Shown: positions 52,103 to 61,463, numbered from the stretch's first letter. The stretch: 64,000 nucleotides of DNA from Candidatus Acidiferrales bacterium (GCA_035515795.1 DATJAY010000027.1:84585-148584); one strand, 5' to 3'. Made by a program: numbers and translations. The notes: generated by a model not told the origin, from the letters alone.

Positions 52103-53482
52103 TTGACGAAAGAATCATCCAACGAAAAAACAAGGGCGGCGGTTAGCTCGGTAATCGCCGCCGTTTTTCTTACTGCATTCAAACTTATCGTAGGAATCAC
52201 TTCGGGCAGTCTCGGCATCCTGAGCGAAGCTGCTCATTCAGGATTCGATCTCCTCGCGGCCACTACCACACTATTCGCCGTCCGGGCATCTTCGAAGCCG
52301 GCTGATGTGGAACATCATTACGGGCACGGAAAATTCGAGAACATATCTGCACTCTTTGAAGCCCTGCTTTTGCTACTGACTTGTTACTTGATCGGTAAGG
52401 AAGCCGTCGCGAGACTTTTTTTCAAGAAAGTCTCAATCGAGATTACTGTGTGGAGTTTTGTTGTGATGTTCACTTCTATCATCATAGACTTCACACGGTC
52501 CAGAATTCTTTTCCGGGCTGCAAAAAAATACAACAGCCAGGCACTGGAGGCGGACGCCCTGCATTTCTCGACCGATATCCTGAGCTCCAGCGTGGTTATA
52601 CTCGGCTTGGTTGCTGCAAATTATGGATTTGCTTTCGCAGACCCGGTGGCATCTCTTGGAGTGGCGGTAGTAATCGTTTTTATAAGTTTAAGACTTGGGA
52701 AAAGAACGCTGGATGTTTTGGTCGATAGAAGTCCCGAATCCTCATTGGTGGCCAACATCCGCGCGGCGGCGCTGAGCATTAATGAAATCGAGGAAATAAA
52801 AAGTTTGAGGGTCAGAGTCGCAGGAGGAAAAATTTTTGTCGATATGGTGGTTGAACTCCCGAGGCTTCTACCGTTCGAGCGTGCTCACTCGTTAGTCGAT
52901 GAAATCGAAAGCAAGGTGAGAGGAGTTAGAGATGGAGTAGATGTCGTCGTTCACGCCGAACCGATCCCGACTAGCAGGGAAACTGTAGTCGATAAGATAA
53001 AGCTTGCCGCCGAGAACGTGGGAGGTAACGTCCACGAAATCGAAGTCTTCTCAACAGAAAAGGGATTCGTCGTTGATCTGCACCTGGAAGTCACGGACGC
53101 GGAGACGATCGATTCGGCTCACCGTAAAGCCGACATGCTTGAAAGCGCCATTCGCCGGCAAGTCGAAAAAGTTGACCAGATATTCATACATATCGATAAG
53201 CCATCGATGAAACCGAAATATGCCACCACTCCGAATTTGTATGAGACGGATCTACCCGCAAAACTGTTAGATTATGTGAAATGTAAACCCTCTGTCGTAA
53301 GGTGCATCAACCTGAATTTCACCGAGAGTGAGTCAGGAATTCGTGTAGCCATGATCTGCCAGTTCGATGAAACTTTTTCACTCGAAGATACCGTTAAAAT
53401 TGTCAACGAGCTCGAGATGGACATAGTAAAACGATTCCCGCAGATTTCCAGAGTTGTTATTCATCAAGAGCCAGCTTCCTGA
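52103..53482 (+). CDS. Cation diffusion facilitator with extended C-terminal domain
   Basis: This CDF-family metal/proton antiporter has six membrane segments in residues about 15-205. The two metal-site motifs are SEAAHSGFD in TM2 and EADALHFSTD in TM5; both HxxxD patterns fit zinc-type members. The cytoplasmic part is unusually long (about 250 residues) and looks like three consecutive ferredoxin-like ZT-dimer repeats (INEIEEIKSLRVRVAGG; GGNVHEIEVFSTEKG; KPSVVRCINLNFTESE). The frame opens at TTG 52046, but the first 19 residues look non-coding. TTG 52103 is chosen as the likeliest start, with AAGGGA 12 bases upstream. The next gene begins directly after its stop. Confidence 0.82.
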   Translation: MTKESSNEKTRAAVSSVIAAVFLTAFKLIVGITSGSLGILSEAAHSGFDLLAATTTLFAVRASSKPADVEHHYGHGKFENISALFEALLLLLTCYLIGKEAVARLFFKKVSIEITVWSFVVMFTSIIIDFTRSRILFRAAKKYNSQALEADALHFSTDILSSSVVILGLVAANYGFAFADPVASLGVAVVIVFISLRLGKRTLDVLVDRSPESSLVANIRAAALSINEIEEIKSLRVRVAGGKIFVDMVVELPRLLPFERAHSLVDEIESKVRGVRDGVDVVVHAEPIPTSRETVVDKIKLAAENVGGNVHEIEVFSTEKGFVVDLHLEVTDAETIDSAHRKADMLESAIRRQVEKVDQIFIHIDKPSMKPKYATTPNLYETDLPAKLLDYVKCKPSVVRCINLNFTESESGIRVAMICQFDETFSLEDTVKIVNELEMDIVKRFPQISRVVIHQEPAS

Positions 53483-54667
53483 ATGACCATGCGGCCATAT
53501 TACACCGATCCTTATACCGTTGATTTTGAAGCTGACGTGCTCGAAATATCCAGGAGGTCCGAGCACTTTGCTGTGGTGCTGGACAAGAGCTACTTTTACC
53601 CGACATCGGGCGGGCAGGAGCACGACACCGGAACCATCAACGGCGTAGACGTCGTCGATGTCATAGAAGAAAAAGGAAAAGTTTTTCACCTTTTATCTGA
53701 AGAAATCAAGGCCGGCAAAGCCAACTCCAGAATCAATTGGCAGCGTCGATTCGAAAATATGCAGCAGCATACGGGACAGCACATCCTATCGGCGGCGTTT
53801 GAAAACCTTTTTGAAATTCAAACCGTATCGAGCAGGCTCGGTGAAGAAATCGGGACAATCGACCTTTCAAGACAACCATCCGATAATGAGACCACTGCCG
53901 CCGTCGCAGAAGCAAATAAGATCGTGCGCGAAAATCGCGAAGTCATCATCCATTTTGCCGATCAGTCAACGATAAACTCGTTTAAACTGCGAAAGCCCCC
54001 GAAGGTTGAAGGGACGATCCGAATAGTGGAGGTAAAAGATTTCGATTTCTCGCCGTGCGGCGGCACTCATTGTACTCATACTTCAGAAGTGGGTGTAATC
54101 CTGACAGGCGGCATCGAAAAGGTCAAAGCATCATTGACAAGAATAGAATTTGCATGCGGGGACAGAGCCGTCAAGCATTATTATGCTTTGCATAAGTCTG
54201 CCGCCGAAGGTGCGAGACTTCTCTCAACGGTCGCAACAGAACTTCCTAATGCGATTGAAAAATTAAAACAGCAGATCCAAGAAAGCGGGAGCAGGATGAA
54301 AGAGCTGTCCGAGAGAATCCTCGGTACCGTATGTGTACAATACAAACAGCGACTGGAAGGTTCGGCGGAAATTTTTGATGTTTTTGATTTGACCGATGAA
54401 GTCACCTCAATAGAGGATTTACGTTACGTTGCGAGCTGTCTATCAAAGCACACCGTGAAAGCGTTTGCCATGTACAAAAATGAAGGCGCCTCTTGCCAGA
54501 TGAATCTCAGGCTGCCCATGAACGGGGCGGACTCCGTAATGGAGCAGCTTCGAACCGATTATCATGCGAAGGGCGGCGGCAGAAATGGATTTTATTCGCT
54601 AAGCCTGGCTAAGAACACACTTGGTGAGGTAATCGAAAAACTCAGAAAGATCCTTCAGAATGGCTGA
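53483..54667 (+). CDS. AlaX-type alanyl-tRNA editing protein with DHHA1 domain
   Basis: The 394-aa protein hydrolyses Ser or Gly mischarged on tRNA-Ala in trans. It corresponds to the editing and C-terminal parts of AlaRS without the aminoacylation core. FYPTSGGQEHDTG matches the AlaRS editing-domain start. HTGQH (residues 96-100) and CGGTH (near 192) are the zinc and editing motifs. A coiled helical stretch (LKQQIQESGSRMKELSERIL) leads to a DHHA1 domain with the final GGGRNGF motif, making this the long AlaX form. It starts one base after the CDF stop and overlaps acyP by 8 bp. Confidence 0.9.
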   Translation: MTMRPYYTDPYTVDFEADVLEISRRSEHFAVVLDKSYFYPTSGGQEHDTGTINGVDVVDVIEEKGKVFHLLSEEIKAGKANSRINWQRRFENMQQHTGQHILSAAFENLFEIQTVSSRLGEEIGTIDLSRQPSDNETTAAVAEANKIVRENREVIIHFADQSTINSFKLRKPPKVEGTIRIVEVKDFDFSPCGGTHCTHTSEVGVILTGGIEKVKASLTRIEFACGDRAVKHYYALHKSAAEGARLLSTVATELPNAIEKLKQQIQESGSRMKELSERILGTVCVQYKQRLEGSAEIFDVFDLTDEVTSIEDLRYVASCLSKHTVKAFAMYKNEGASCQMNLRLPMNGADSVMEQLRTDYHAKGGGRNGFYSLSLAKNTLGEVIEKLRKILQNG

Positions 54668-54935
54668 CGCTGGTGTACATTTATTTGTAGACGGGGTAGT
54701 GCAGGGAGTTGGGTACCGCTTCTTCGCTGCTCGACAAGCGAGCGTTTACGGACTCAAGGGATTTGTGAAAAATCTGATCGACGGAAGAGTCGAGGTCGTG
54801 GCAGAAGGCGAGAAAGGATTGATTGAAGAATTCATCAAAGACTTAAGACGCGGCCCTATCTCATCTCATATAACAGATATCAGAATCGAATGGACAAGCC
54901 CGGATTATAAATTTGAAGGATTCGAAATCCTATGA
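54660..54935 (+). CDS. acyP: Acylphosphatase
   Basis: The 91-aa enzyme hydrolyses carboxyl-phosphate bonds of acylphosphates. GVVQGVGYRFFAARQAS contains the phosphate-binding loop with the catalytic Arg, and GFVKNLIDGRVEVVAEG the catalytic Asn. Length and layout are standard. It overlaps AlaX upstream by 8 bp and ispF downstream by 4 bp. Confidence 0.94.
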   Translation: MADAGVHLFVDGVVQGVGYRFFAARQASVYGLKGFVKNLIDGRVEVVAEGEKGLIEEFIKDLRRGPISSHITDIRIEWTSPDYKFEGFEIL

Positions 54936-55399
54936 AGATCGGATTTGGGTTCGACGCTCACGAGCTTGTAGAAAACAGGCAACTCAGACTAGGAGGAGTG
55001 GTCATCGAGTTTCCAATGGGGCTTCGAGGACATTCCGACGGAGACGTCGTGCTGCATGCGTTGAGCGACGCTATACTCGGTGCTTCCGCAAAAGGAGACA
55101 TCGGAATTTACTTCCGCGACGATGAAAAGAAGAACGAAGGCATTGACAGTAAACAAATACTAAAATTTGTTCTGAAGGCCGCGGCGGAAAGCGGCTTGAA
55201 AATAAACAACATTGACATAGTCGTAGTCGCAGACAGACCCAAACTAAATCCATTTTACGAATTGATTCGCAATTCAATTTCCCGAGAATGTGAAATTTCA
55301 ATTTCAGACGTTTCCGTAAAATCAAAAACGACCGAGGGAACCGCAATCGCAAAGAGCTCAATTGCCTGCTTTGCCGTGGTTCTGATGAAAGAGCTGTGA
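54932..55399 (+). CDS. ispF: 2-C-methyl-D-erythritol 2,4-cyclodiphosphate synthase
   Basis: IspF makes MEcPP in the non-mevalonate isoprenoid pathway. The 155-aa protein has GFGFDAHEL at the N-terminus with the zinc Asp and His. The LRGHSDGDVVLHALSDAILGA motif gives the third ligand. DIGIYFRDDEKKNEG replaces the usual FPDTDP pattern (Pro to Arg), and the C-terminal KTTEGTAIAKSSIACFAVVL is typical. ATG 54932 overlaps acyP by 4 bp; the stop overlaps the DedA start by 4 bp. Confidence 0.95.
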   Translation: MKIGFGFDAHELVENRQLRLGGVVIEFPMGLRGHSDGDVVLHALSDAILGASAKGDIGIYFRDDEKKNEGIDSKQILKFVLKAAAESGLKINNIDIVVVADRPKLNPFYELIRNSISRECEISISDVSVKSKTTEGTAIAKSSIACFAVVLMKEL

Positions 55400-56007
55400 C
55401 TCATCTAAATAATTTAGTCACCGCGTTGAACAGCACGGCACCGATCTATTTTTATCTGACGTTATTCTTTTTTGCATTCCTTGAAAACCTTTTTCCTCCA
55501 TCACCGAGCGATCTGGTCATAGCATTCGGCGGCTCACTCGTCGGCACAGGCAAGCTGGACATCTTTGCCGCAATTTTCTTCTCAACTTTGGGGAGCACGG
55601 CGGGCTTTGTCGTAATGTACTACATAGGATTTTTTCTCGGGAGGGAATTGATAGATACTGGCAAACTAAAATTCATTCCGATGGAAAAAATAAAGACCGT
55701 CGAGGGCTGGTTTCAAAAATATGGATACGGTATCGTCGTGGTGAACCGATTCCTGTCGGGCACGAGGGCGGTAATCTCTTTCTTTGTCGGACTATCCGAG
55801 TTATCAATCGCAATAACGATTCCTCTTTGTGCAATCAGCGCCCTTACATGGAACTCAATTCTCATCATCGGTGGTTCACTTCTCGGTCGGAATTGGAAAC
55901 AGCTCGGACATATTCTGAGTCTCTACGGGATAACCGTCGGAATATTTCTATCGCTTTTAGTTGTCTTTTTTGTCGTCAAGTACTATCGGAGGAGAAAACA
56001 CGCTTAA
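55396..56007 (+). CDS. DedA-family membrane protein
   Basis: The 203-aa DedA/VTT-domain protein has about five membrane segments. The family motif region ENLFPPSPSDLVIAFGG is followed by STLGSTAGFVVMYYIGFFLGRELI. The conserved NRFLSGTRAVISFFVGLSE segment carries the acidic and arginine residues of VTT proteins. DedA members move or scramble undecaprenyl phosphate or phospholipids across the inner membrane. The start is GTG 55396 within the ispF stop (GTGA). Its last codons contain the ribosome site of the next gene. Confidence 0.88.
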   Translation: MTHLNNLVTALNSTAPIYFYLTLFFFAFLENLFPPSPSDLVIAFGGSLVGTGKLDIFAAIFFSTLGSTAGFVVMYYIGFFLGRELIDTGKLKFIPMEKIKTVEGWFQKYGYGIVVVNRFLSGTRAVISFFVGLSELSIAITIPLCAISALTWNSILIIGGSLLGRNWKQLGHILSLYGITVGIFLSLLVVFFVVKYYRRRKHA

Positions 56008-57208
56008 GAAAATCCTCACAGTTCTTGGAGTTTTTGTTTTAGCAATTATCATATGCTCAATTGCCAACGATCTTCTGACTTACCGCATTGATAGGGAAGC
56101 AGGAGTTAATTTTGGCAAGTACCACGAGTATTCAGGAGCGATGCACATACACACTACTTACTCGGATGGCAGCGGATCTTACTCACAAATCGAAAGGATT
56201 TGCGATTCTCTCGGACTCGATTTCGCGATTATAACGGACCACAATACAGTTCTGCCGATGGAAGACCACCTTGCCAGTCGTTTTGGTATGACACTGATCG
56301 TTCCGGCCGTAGAGATTTCGACCGACGGCGAACACGGTCACTTCCTTGTGATCGGAGACAGCATCCCCATGATCCCGCGCAATGGCATCACGTCCGACGA
56401 GGTGTTCCATGATGCGATTTCGAAAAAAGACATGGTGGTCCTCGCTCATGTCTTTCATCCACGCAGCACACTCGATTGGGACAACTGGAGTATCGGAAAT
56501 TTTACGGGCATTGAGCTCTACAACTTCGATGAAGGCTGGAGAAGTACTCTGAATTTTTTTCGCATCAATAAGTTGATTGGTGCCTACATCTCCTATGGTT
56601 TTGAACCGGAAGCGCTCAACTACCTGCTGAGCTATCCCGAAAAAGAGATGCAGAAGTTCGATGAGCTGAATATCAACCGCAAGGTGATCGGCGTGGGTTC
56701 ATTGGATGCTCATGCAAATGTCAATTTCGGAAAAAGCGTCGCCTGGCATTTCCCGTCATATCAAAGCCTCTTTGAGCTTGTTCACACTGTCATAGTTACA
56801 AGACAACCGTTCGATGGTTCATATCATCACGATAGGGAATTGCTGATAAAGGCAATTCGAGATGGGAACATGTTCGTCGGGTTTTCGGGACTGGAACAGG
56901 CGCGAGGTTTCTTGTTCACGGCAAGTTCGGATACCAATGAAGTCATGATGGGCGACAGCCTGAGAGTCGAGAAGTCTGCTCGTCTCCATATTGAGATGCC
57001 GGACAGCAACGGCGTTGAAACTCAGATTGTTTGGAACGGGGAGATCATAGCAACTTACAATAACGCAAGCTCGATAGATCTTCCGGTTATTCATCCGGGC
57101 GAATACAGGATTCAAGCATTCCAGAAAAGGGTGATGCTACCGTTATTTATGAAGAGATCTTTCCCGTGGATATTGTCCAATCCGATTTATATTTACCGCC
57201 AACATTGA
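56000..57208 (+). CDS. Membrane-anchored PHP-domain phosphoesterase, probable ACG start
   Basis: The roughly 402-aa protein has an N-terminal anchor (LKKILTVLGVFVLAIIICSI) and a PHP domain with AMHIHTTYSDGSGSYSQIE (HxH), FAIITDHNTVLP, VPAVEISTDGEHGHFLVIG and VVLAHVFHP. These supply the metal ligands of PHP phosphoesterases. A beta-rich C-terminal part of about 110 residues follows. GGAGGAG (55988-55994) lies five bases before ACG 56000, giving the natural start (M)LKKILTVLG. The only usual start codons in frame are TTG 55961 and 55970, upstream of this site and without one. The start overlaps the DedA stop. The substrate is unknown. Confidence 0.78.
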   Translation, partial: TLKKILTVLGVFVLAIIICSIANDLLTYRIDREAGVNFGKYHEYSGAMHIHTTYSDGSGSYSQIERICDSLGLDFAIITDHNTVLPMEDHLASRFGMTLIVPAVEISTDGEHGHFLVIGDSIPMIPRNGITSDEVFHDAISKKDMVVLAHVFHPRSTLDWDNWSIGNFTGIELYNFDEGWRSTLNFFRINKLIGAYISYGFEPEALNYLLSYPEKEMQKFDELNINRKVIGVGSLDAHANVNFGKSVAWHFPSYQSLFELVHTVIVTRQPFDGSYHHDRELLIKAIRDGNMFVGFSGLEQARGFLFTASSDTNEVMMGDSLRVEKSARLHIEMPDSNGVETQIVWNGEIIATYNNASSIDLPVIHPGEYRIQAFQKRVMLPLFMKRSFPWILSNPIYIYRQH

Positions 57209-58825
57209 ATGAGAATAATAAAAAGTATCTTTGACAGATCGCTTCTGCTCCCCATTTTTTCCGGATTGCTTCTCGGTTTTTCTTTCCCACCATTCCATTT
57301 CGGCTGGCTGGCATTCGTAGGATTCATACCGCTGATCTTTGCCGTAAAGGGAGCAAAAAATTATCGGGAAGTGCTGAAGTTATCTTATTTCGGATTTCTC
57401 GTCCTCAATATTGTGGCCATTTACTGGGTTGGCGGCTGGACAAGAGAAAGCGACCCATTCCTGATGATAGGCGGAGCAGCACTCGTTTTCTGCCATCCAT
57501 TTTTCTTCACGGTTCCTATGCTGGTGTACCATTTTCTGCACAAGAGGTTCGGGGAATTGGCGGTCTTCCTTTTTCCGTTTCTCTATCTTTCCTTTGAGCA
57601 TTTGCACTCAATAGGTGAAGTCGCCTTTCCGTGGCTTACAATTGGTTATTCGCAATCGTACAACCAAGCAGGAATTCAGTTTTCATCTTTCACAGGACTT
57701 TTCGGGATATCTTTTCAAATTTTGCTGGTGAATTCTTTTCTTTATTACTCGCTTACCTCCTGGATGGACAACCGAGGAGCGAAGAAATTCCGAATCGCGC
57801 GTTCGCTGTCCATTGCATTGCTCTTGATCGTCATTCCCGAAATCTACGGTGAGATGGTCCTCCGCTCTGCGGGGAAGAATGAATATGCAAACAAGCTGAA
57901 GGTCGCAATCATTCAGCCTAATATCGACCCTAATGAGAAGTGGAATGGAGACATAGATCAAATCATGGAAACTTACGAGCAGGAGACATACAAATCGGGC
58001 AGTCATGAATCCGATCTGGTGGTCTGGCCTGAAACCGCAATTCCATTTTATATTCTCTTGCCGCAATTTTCTTGTTTTAAGCGCTCGCTCGAATCCTTCT
58101 TAGACAGCACGAATACTTCGCTGCTCGCCGGAGTGCCGATCGCCCGCTATTACTCGGACAGCGATAGCGCAAAGCCGAGCAGCCACTTCGATGAGTCCAC
58201 GCATAGGTACTACGACGCATATAACGGGGCGGCGGTTTTTGAGCCGCACTCAAACGTGTATCAGACTTACGGAAAGATTATCCTCGTCCCGTTTGGTGAA
58301 CGAATCCCTTACGCTGATGCGGTGCCGTTTCTAATCAAGCCGCTAAACTGGGGAGTCGGCATCAGCAATTGGGCGCGCGGAAAAGACACGACTGTGTTTA
58401 GACTCCGAGGCGGACCAACATTCGGCACGGTAATTTGCTATGAAAGTATTTTCCCGAATTACGTCAGGGCATTTGTAGAGAAGGGCGCCGATTTCCTTGT
58501 GATTATCACAAACGACGGGTGGTATGGTAAATCTTCGGGACCATACCAGCACGCTGCCTACGCTGTTCTGCGGGCAGTGGAAAATCGAAGAGCCGTCGTG
58601 CGCGCTGCGAACACAGGTATCTCGGAGTTCATAGATCCTTACGGGAATTTAATCGGCAAACAAACCAGACTCGACGAAAGAATGACCCTTGAAGAATCGA
58701 TACCGATATCACACCAGCTAACATTTTACACGATGCATGGAGATTGGATAGCTAATTTCGCAGAAGTTATTTCTGCAGCCGTAATTCTTTTCGGACTTTT
58801 TCTTAAATTTAAGAGCAAAAACTAA
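57209..58825 (+). CDS. lnt: Apolipoprotein N-acyltransferase
   Basis: Lnt adds the third acyl chain to lipoproteins in the inner membrane. The 538-aa protein has about eight N-terminal hydrophobic segments (to about residue 215) and a nitrilase-fold domain. The catalytic Glu is in VVWPETAIPF (near 273), Lys in YGKIILVPFGERIPYAD (near 356) and Cys in GTVICYESIFPNYVR (near 410). NDGWYGKSSGPYQHAA and ENRRAVVRAANTGIS are typical. It starts immediately after the PHP stop. Mature lipoproteins produced here would be substrates for the Lol-type system at 13536-16716. Confidence 0.94.
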   Translation: MRIIKSIFDRSLLLPIFSGLLLGFSFPPFHFGWLAFVGFIPLIFAVKGAKNYREVLKLSYFGFLVLNIVAIYWVGGWTRESDPFLMIGGAALVFCHPFFFTVPMLVYHFLHKRFGELAVFLFPFLYLSFEHLHSIGEVAFPWLTIGYSQSYNQAGIQFSSFTGLFGISFQILLVNSFLYYSLTSWMDNRGAKKFRIARSLSIALLLIVIPEIYGEMVLRSAGKNEYANKLKVAIIQPNIDPNEKWNGDIDQIMETYEQETYKSGSHESDLVVWPETAIPFYILLPQFSCFKRSLESFLDSTNTSLLAGVPIARYYSDSDSAKPSSHFDESTHRYYDAYNGAAVFEPHSNVYQTYGKIILVPFGERIPYADAVPFLIKPLNWGVGISNWARGKDTTVFRLRGGPTFGTVICYESIFPNYVRAFVEKGADFLVIITNDGWYGKSSGPYQHAAYAVLRAVENRRAVVRAANTGISEFIDPYGNLIGKQTRLDERMTLEESIPISHQLTFYTMHGDWIANFAEVISAAVILFGLFLKFKSKN

Positions 58826-58839
58826 GGAGATGTTTTACG
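58824..58839 (+). promoter_or_regulatory. Strong ribosome site before an ACG initiation codon
   Basis: AAGGAG (58824-58829) lies seven bases before ACG 58837, which starts the conserved threonine aldolase N-terminus. An ATG at 58830 is only one base from the site, is out of frame, and ends after six codons. No ATG, GTG or TTG exists in the correct frame between the in-frame stop at 58810 and ATG 58888. Confidence 0.7.
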
Positions 58840-59889
58840 AAGTACATTGATCTAAGAAGCGATACGGTTACGAAGCCGAATGAAGAAATGCGAAAAGTCA
58901 TGGCAAATGCAGAAGTAGGAGATGATGTTTTCGGCGAAGACCCGACAGTAAATAAGTTACAGGAAACAGTCGCTGACCTTCTCAGCAAGGAAGCGGCGTT
59001 GTATGTCCCCAGCGGCACGATGTCGAACCAGCTTGCGGTCAAGACGCACACCAATCCAGGAGACGAAGTGATCGTCGAGAGGGAGTCGCACATTTTCAAT
59101 TATGAAACTGCTGCCCCGGCTTTGTTGTCGGGAGTCCAGCTGAATCCAGTTCCAGGTGAGCGAGGAGTGATGACGGCGAGTGCCGTTGAAGAAGCGATCA
59201 GACCCGACCTTTATTACATGATGCCGACTAAACTTGTTTGCATCGAGAACACGCACAATCGCGGCGGTGGAACTATTTACCCCCTGAAGCTGATCGACGA
59301 AATAAAAAACGTGGTAACGCGGCACAAGCTGAGATGCCACCTCGATGGAGCAAGATTATGGAACGCTTCCGTTGCATCAGGGATAAAGGTCTCCGAGTAT
59401 GCGAAGCGATTCGACTCGGTCTCAGTTTGTCTTTCCAAGGGGTTAGGTGCACCGGTCGGATCAGTGCTATCCGGCACGAAGGAATATATTGAAAAAGCAC
59501 ATCGATACCGGAAAATTTTTGGAGGCGGAATGCGCCAAGTAGGAGTTCTCGCCGCCGCCGGACTGTATGCAATCGAACATAATATTCAGCGTCTTGCTGA
59601 GGACCATGAGAAAGCAAAAGCGTTTGTACGGATTATTTGTGACTCACCCCTTTATGAAGTAAATCTAGATCATGTTGAAACAAATATCATTATTTTCGGA
59701 ATTAAATCGAGAAGCAATTCATCGGGACCGTCGTTCACGGTAAATAAATTTCTCGCCGACATGAAATCACTCGGAGTTCTCTTATCCGCGGGAAGCGCCG
59801 GGAAAGTGCGCGCGGTGACTCACTTAGATGTCTCGATGGGAGACGTGAAGGATGCGGCAGAAACTGTCGCAAAATATCGCGCGGACTGA
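58837..59889 (+). CDS. ltaE: Low-specificity L-threonine aldolase, probable ACG start
   Basis: This PLP enzyme cleaves L-threonine and allo-threonine into glycine and acetaldehyde. The 350-aa product begins (M)KYIDLRSDTVTKPNEEM, the classical LtaE start, then GDDVFGEDPTVNKLQ, ALYVPSGTMSNQLA, HLDGARLWNAS, and the PLP lysine in VCLSKGLGAPVGS (near 201). Starting at ATG 58888 would delete the conserved IDLRSDTVTKP segment and give 333 aa. The frame has no ordinary start codon in the right place, so ACG 58837 is chosen. It follows lnt by 11 bp and probably shares its transcript. Confidence 0.9.
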   Translation, partial: TKYIDLRSDTVTKPNEEMRKVMANAEVGDDVFGEDPTVNKLQETVADLLSKEAALYVPSGTMSNQLAVKTHTNPGDEVIVERESHIFNYETAAPALLSGVQLNPVPGERGVMTASAVEEAIRPDLYYMMPTKLVCIENTHNRGGGTIYPLKLIDEIKNVVTRHKLRCHLDGARLWNASVASGIKVSEYAKRFDSVSVCLSKGLGAPVGSVLSGTKEYIEKAHRYRKIFGGGMRQVGVLAAAGLYAIEHNIQRLAEDHEKAKAFVRIICDSPLYEVNLDHVETNIIIFGIKSRSNSSGPSFTVNKFLADMKSLGVLLSAGSAGKVRAVTHLDVSMGDVKDAAETVAKYRAD

Positions 59890-59933
59890 GAGGGACTGGC
59901 TTATTTTAAGAAATCCGATGGAGCTTTCGTAAA

Positions 59934-61439
59934 ATGCTGCAGGTAAACGAACAAATTCCCTCACAATCCGAACTTGAAGAAGCCAAGACCGCGGGATTTA
60001 CTCATTATCCAATAATCATAGAAGTTCTAGAAGATATTTTCACGCCGGTCGGACTTTACTTGAGGTTGCGTAACTCTCCCAACACCGGACCTTCGATCGG
60101 AAAGAACAGCTTCCTGCTCGAGAGCGCGGAAGGAGGGGAGAATATCGGCCGTTATTCTTTCATGGGTACTGATCCATTTGCCACATTCCTTGTCAAAAAT
60201 GGTACAGTGACAACGACAGTCGGAAGCCATCGAACAACTTCAAAAGCTTCGCCGATATCCGAACTGAGAAATTTCCTATCTAGATTCAAGGTCTTTCCCG
60301 CAAAAAATCTTCCGCGATTTTCCGGAGGGGCAGTCGGTTATTTCGGCTACGATTTCGTCAAGTATCTGGAAAATATTCCGATAACCGAATCAAAAAATTC
60401 CCTGCCCGAAGTGTTCCTGAATGTTTACGATACGATTTTTGCCGTCGATAATCTGAAGAGAAAAGTTCTCGTAGTTTCCCTCATTCCGCTATCGTCGAAC
60501 TCTCTGCCAAAGGTCGTGAAGGATCGGTTAACACGCTTGAGAAGAATAATAAAGTTTGTCGAATCGAGCGACCATTCTCGTGAGACGAAGTCATGCAGGA
60601 TAGGCGAGCCCAAGTTTAATACCACCAAAATGGACTACAAAGGAATTGTCGAGAAGGCAAAACAATACATCATCGAAGGAGATATATTCCAGGTCGTATT
60701 GTCGCAGCGCGCAGAATTCAATCTGAAAGGCGATCCGTTCATGCTCTATCGAGGTGTGCGAGCGCTGAATCCGTCGCCTTACATGTTCTACCTGGATTCA
60801 ACACTCGGCAAGCGCAAACTTGCAATTATTGGTTCCTCACCGGAGATGTTCGTGAGAAAGGAAGGCCGGAAGATAGAAATGCGGCCAATCGCGGGAACAA
60901 ATCCTCGCGGCAGCACGCCTGAAGAAGATGAACGGCTTACCCGGAAACTGCTCGCCGACGAGAAGGAAAAGGCAGAACATGTAATGCTGGTCGACCTTGG
61001 AAGGAACGACATCGGAAGAGTTGCTACAGTCGGAAGTGTTCACGTGGACAATTTCATGCACGTCGAGAAATTTTCTCATGTGATGCACATCGTGTCGGAC
61101 GTTGCCGGAACAATCGATGGCGGAAGGGATGCAGTGGAGACACTTGCAGCATGCTTTCCAGCCGGGACGCTCAGCGGCGCGCCAAAAGTGAGAGCGATGG
61201 AAATAATTTCCGAACTGGAAGAAACCAGGCGACAGGTTTATGGCGGCGCCGTCGGATACATAGACTTTAATGATAACATGGATACGTGTATTGCGATCCG
61301 TACCTTTGTCATCGACGGCGACAAAGGCTACTTACAGGCGGGAGCGGGGATCGTATATGATTCTGACCCGGAAAGGGAATACAACGAGACAATAAACAAA
61401 ATGAAGGCAAACCTCGAAGCGTTAAAACTATTGAGTTAG
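59934..61439 (+). CDS. trpE: Anthranilate synthase component I
   Basis: TrpE converts chorismate and ammonia to anthranilate, the first step of tryptophan synthesis. The 501-aa protein has the N-terminal regulatory part (SFLLESAEGGENIGRYSFMG, containing the LLES tryptophan-binding motif). The catalytic half shows SPYMFYLD, GSSPEMFVRKEG, RPIAGTNPRG, MLVDLGRNDIGRV, FPAGTLSGAPKVRAME and GAGIVYDSDPEREY. These match TrpE rather than PabB, as does the adjacent glutaminase. trpG starts 24 bp downstream. Confidence 0.94.
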   Translation: MLQVNEQIPSQSELEEAKTAGFTHYPIIIEVLEDIFTPVGLYLRLRNSPNTGPSIGKNSFLLESAEGGENIGRYSFMGTDPFATFLVKNGTVTTTVGSHRTTSKASPISELRNFLSRFKVFPAKNLPRFSGGAVGYFGYDFVKYLENIPITESKNSLPEVFLNVYDTIFAVDNLKRKVLVVSLIPLSSNSLPKVVKDRLTRLRRIIKFVESSDHSRETKSCRIGEPKFNTTKMDYKGIVEKAKQYIIEGDIFQVVLSQRAEFNLKGDPFMLYRGVRALNPSPYMFYLDSTLGKRKLAIIGSSPEMFVRKEGRKIEMRPIAGTNPRGSTPEEDERLTRKLLADEKEKAEHVMLVDLGRNDIGRVATVGSVHVDNFMHVEKFSHVMHIVSDVAGTIDGGRDAVETLAACFPAGTLSGAPKVRAMEIISELEETRRQVYGGAVGYIDFNDNMDTCIAIRTFVIDGDKGYLQAGAGIVYDSDPEREYNETINKMKANLEALKLLS

Positions 61440-61463
61440 GTTTCAATAAACGAACTATCAATC

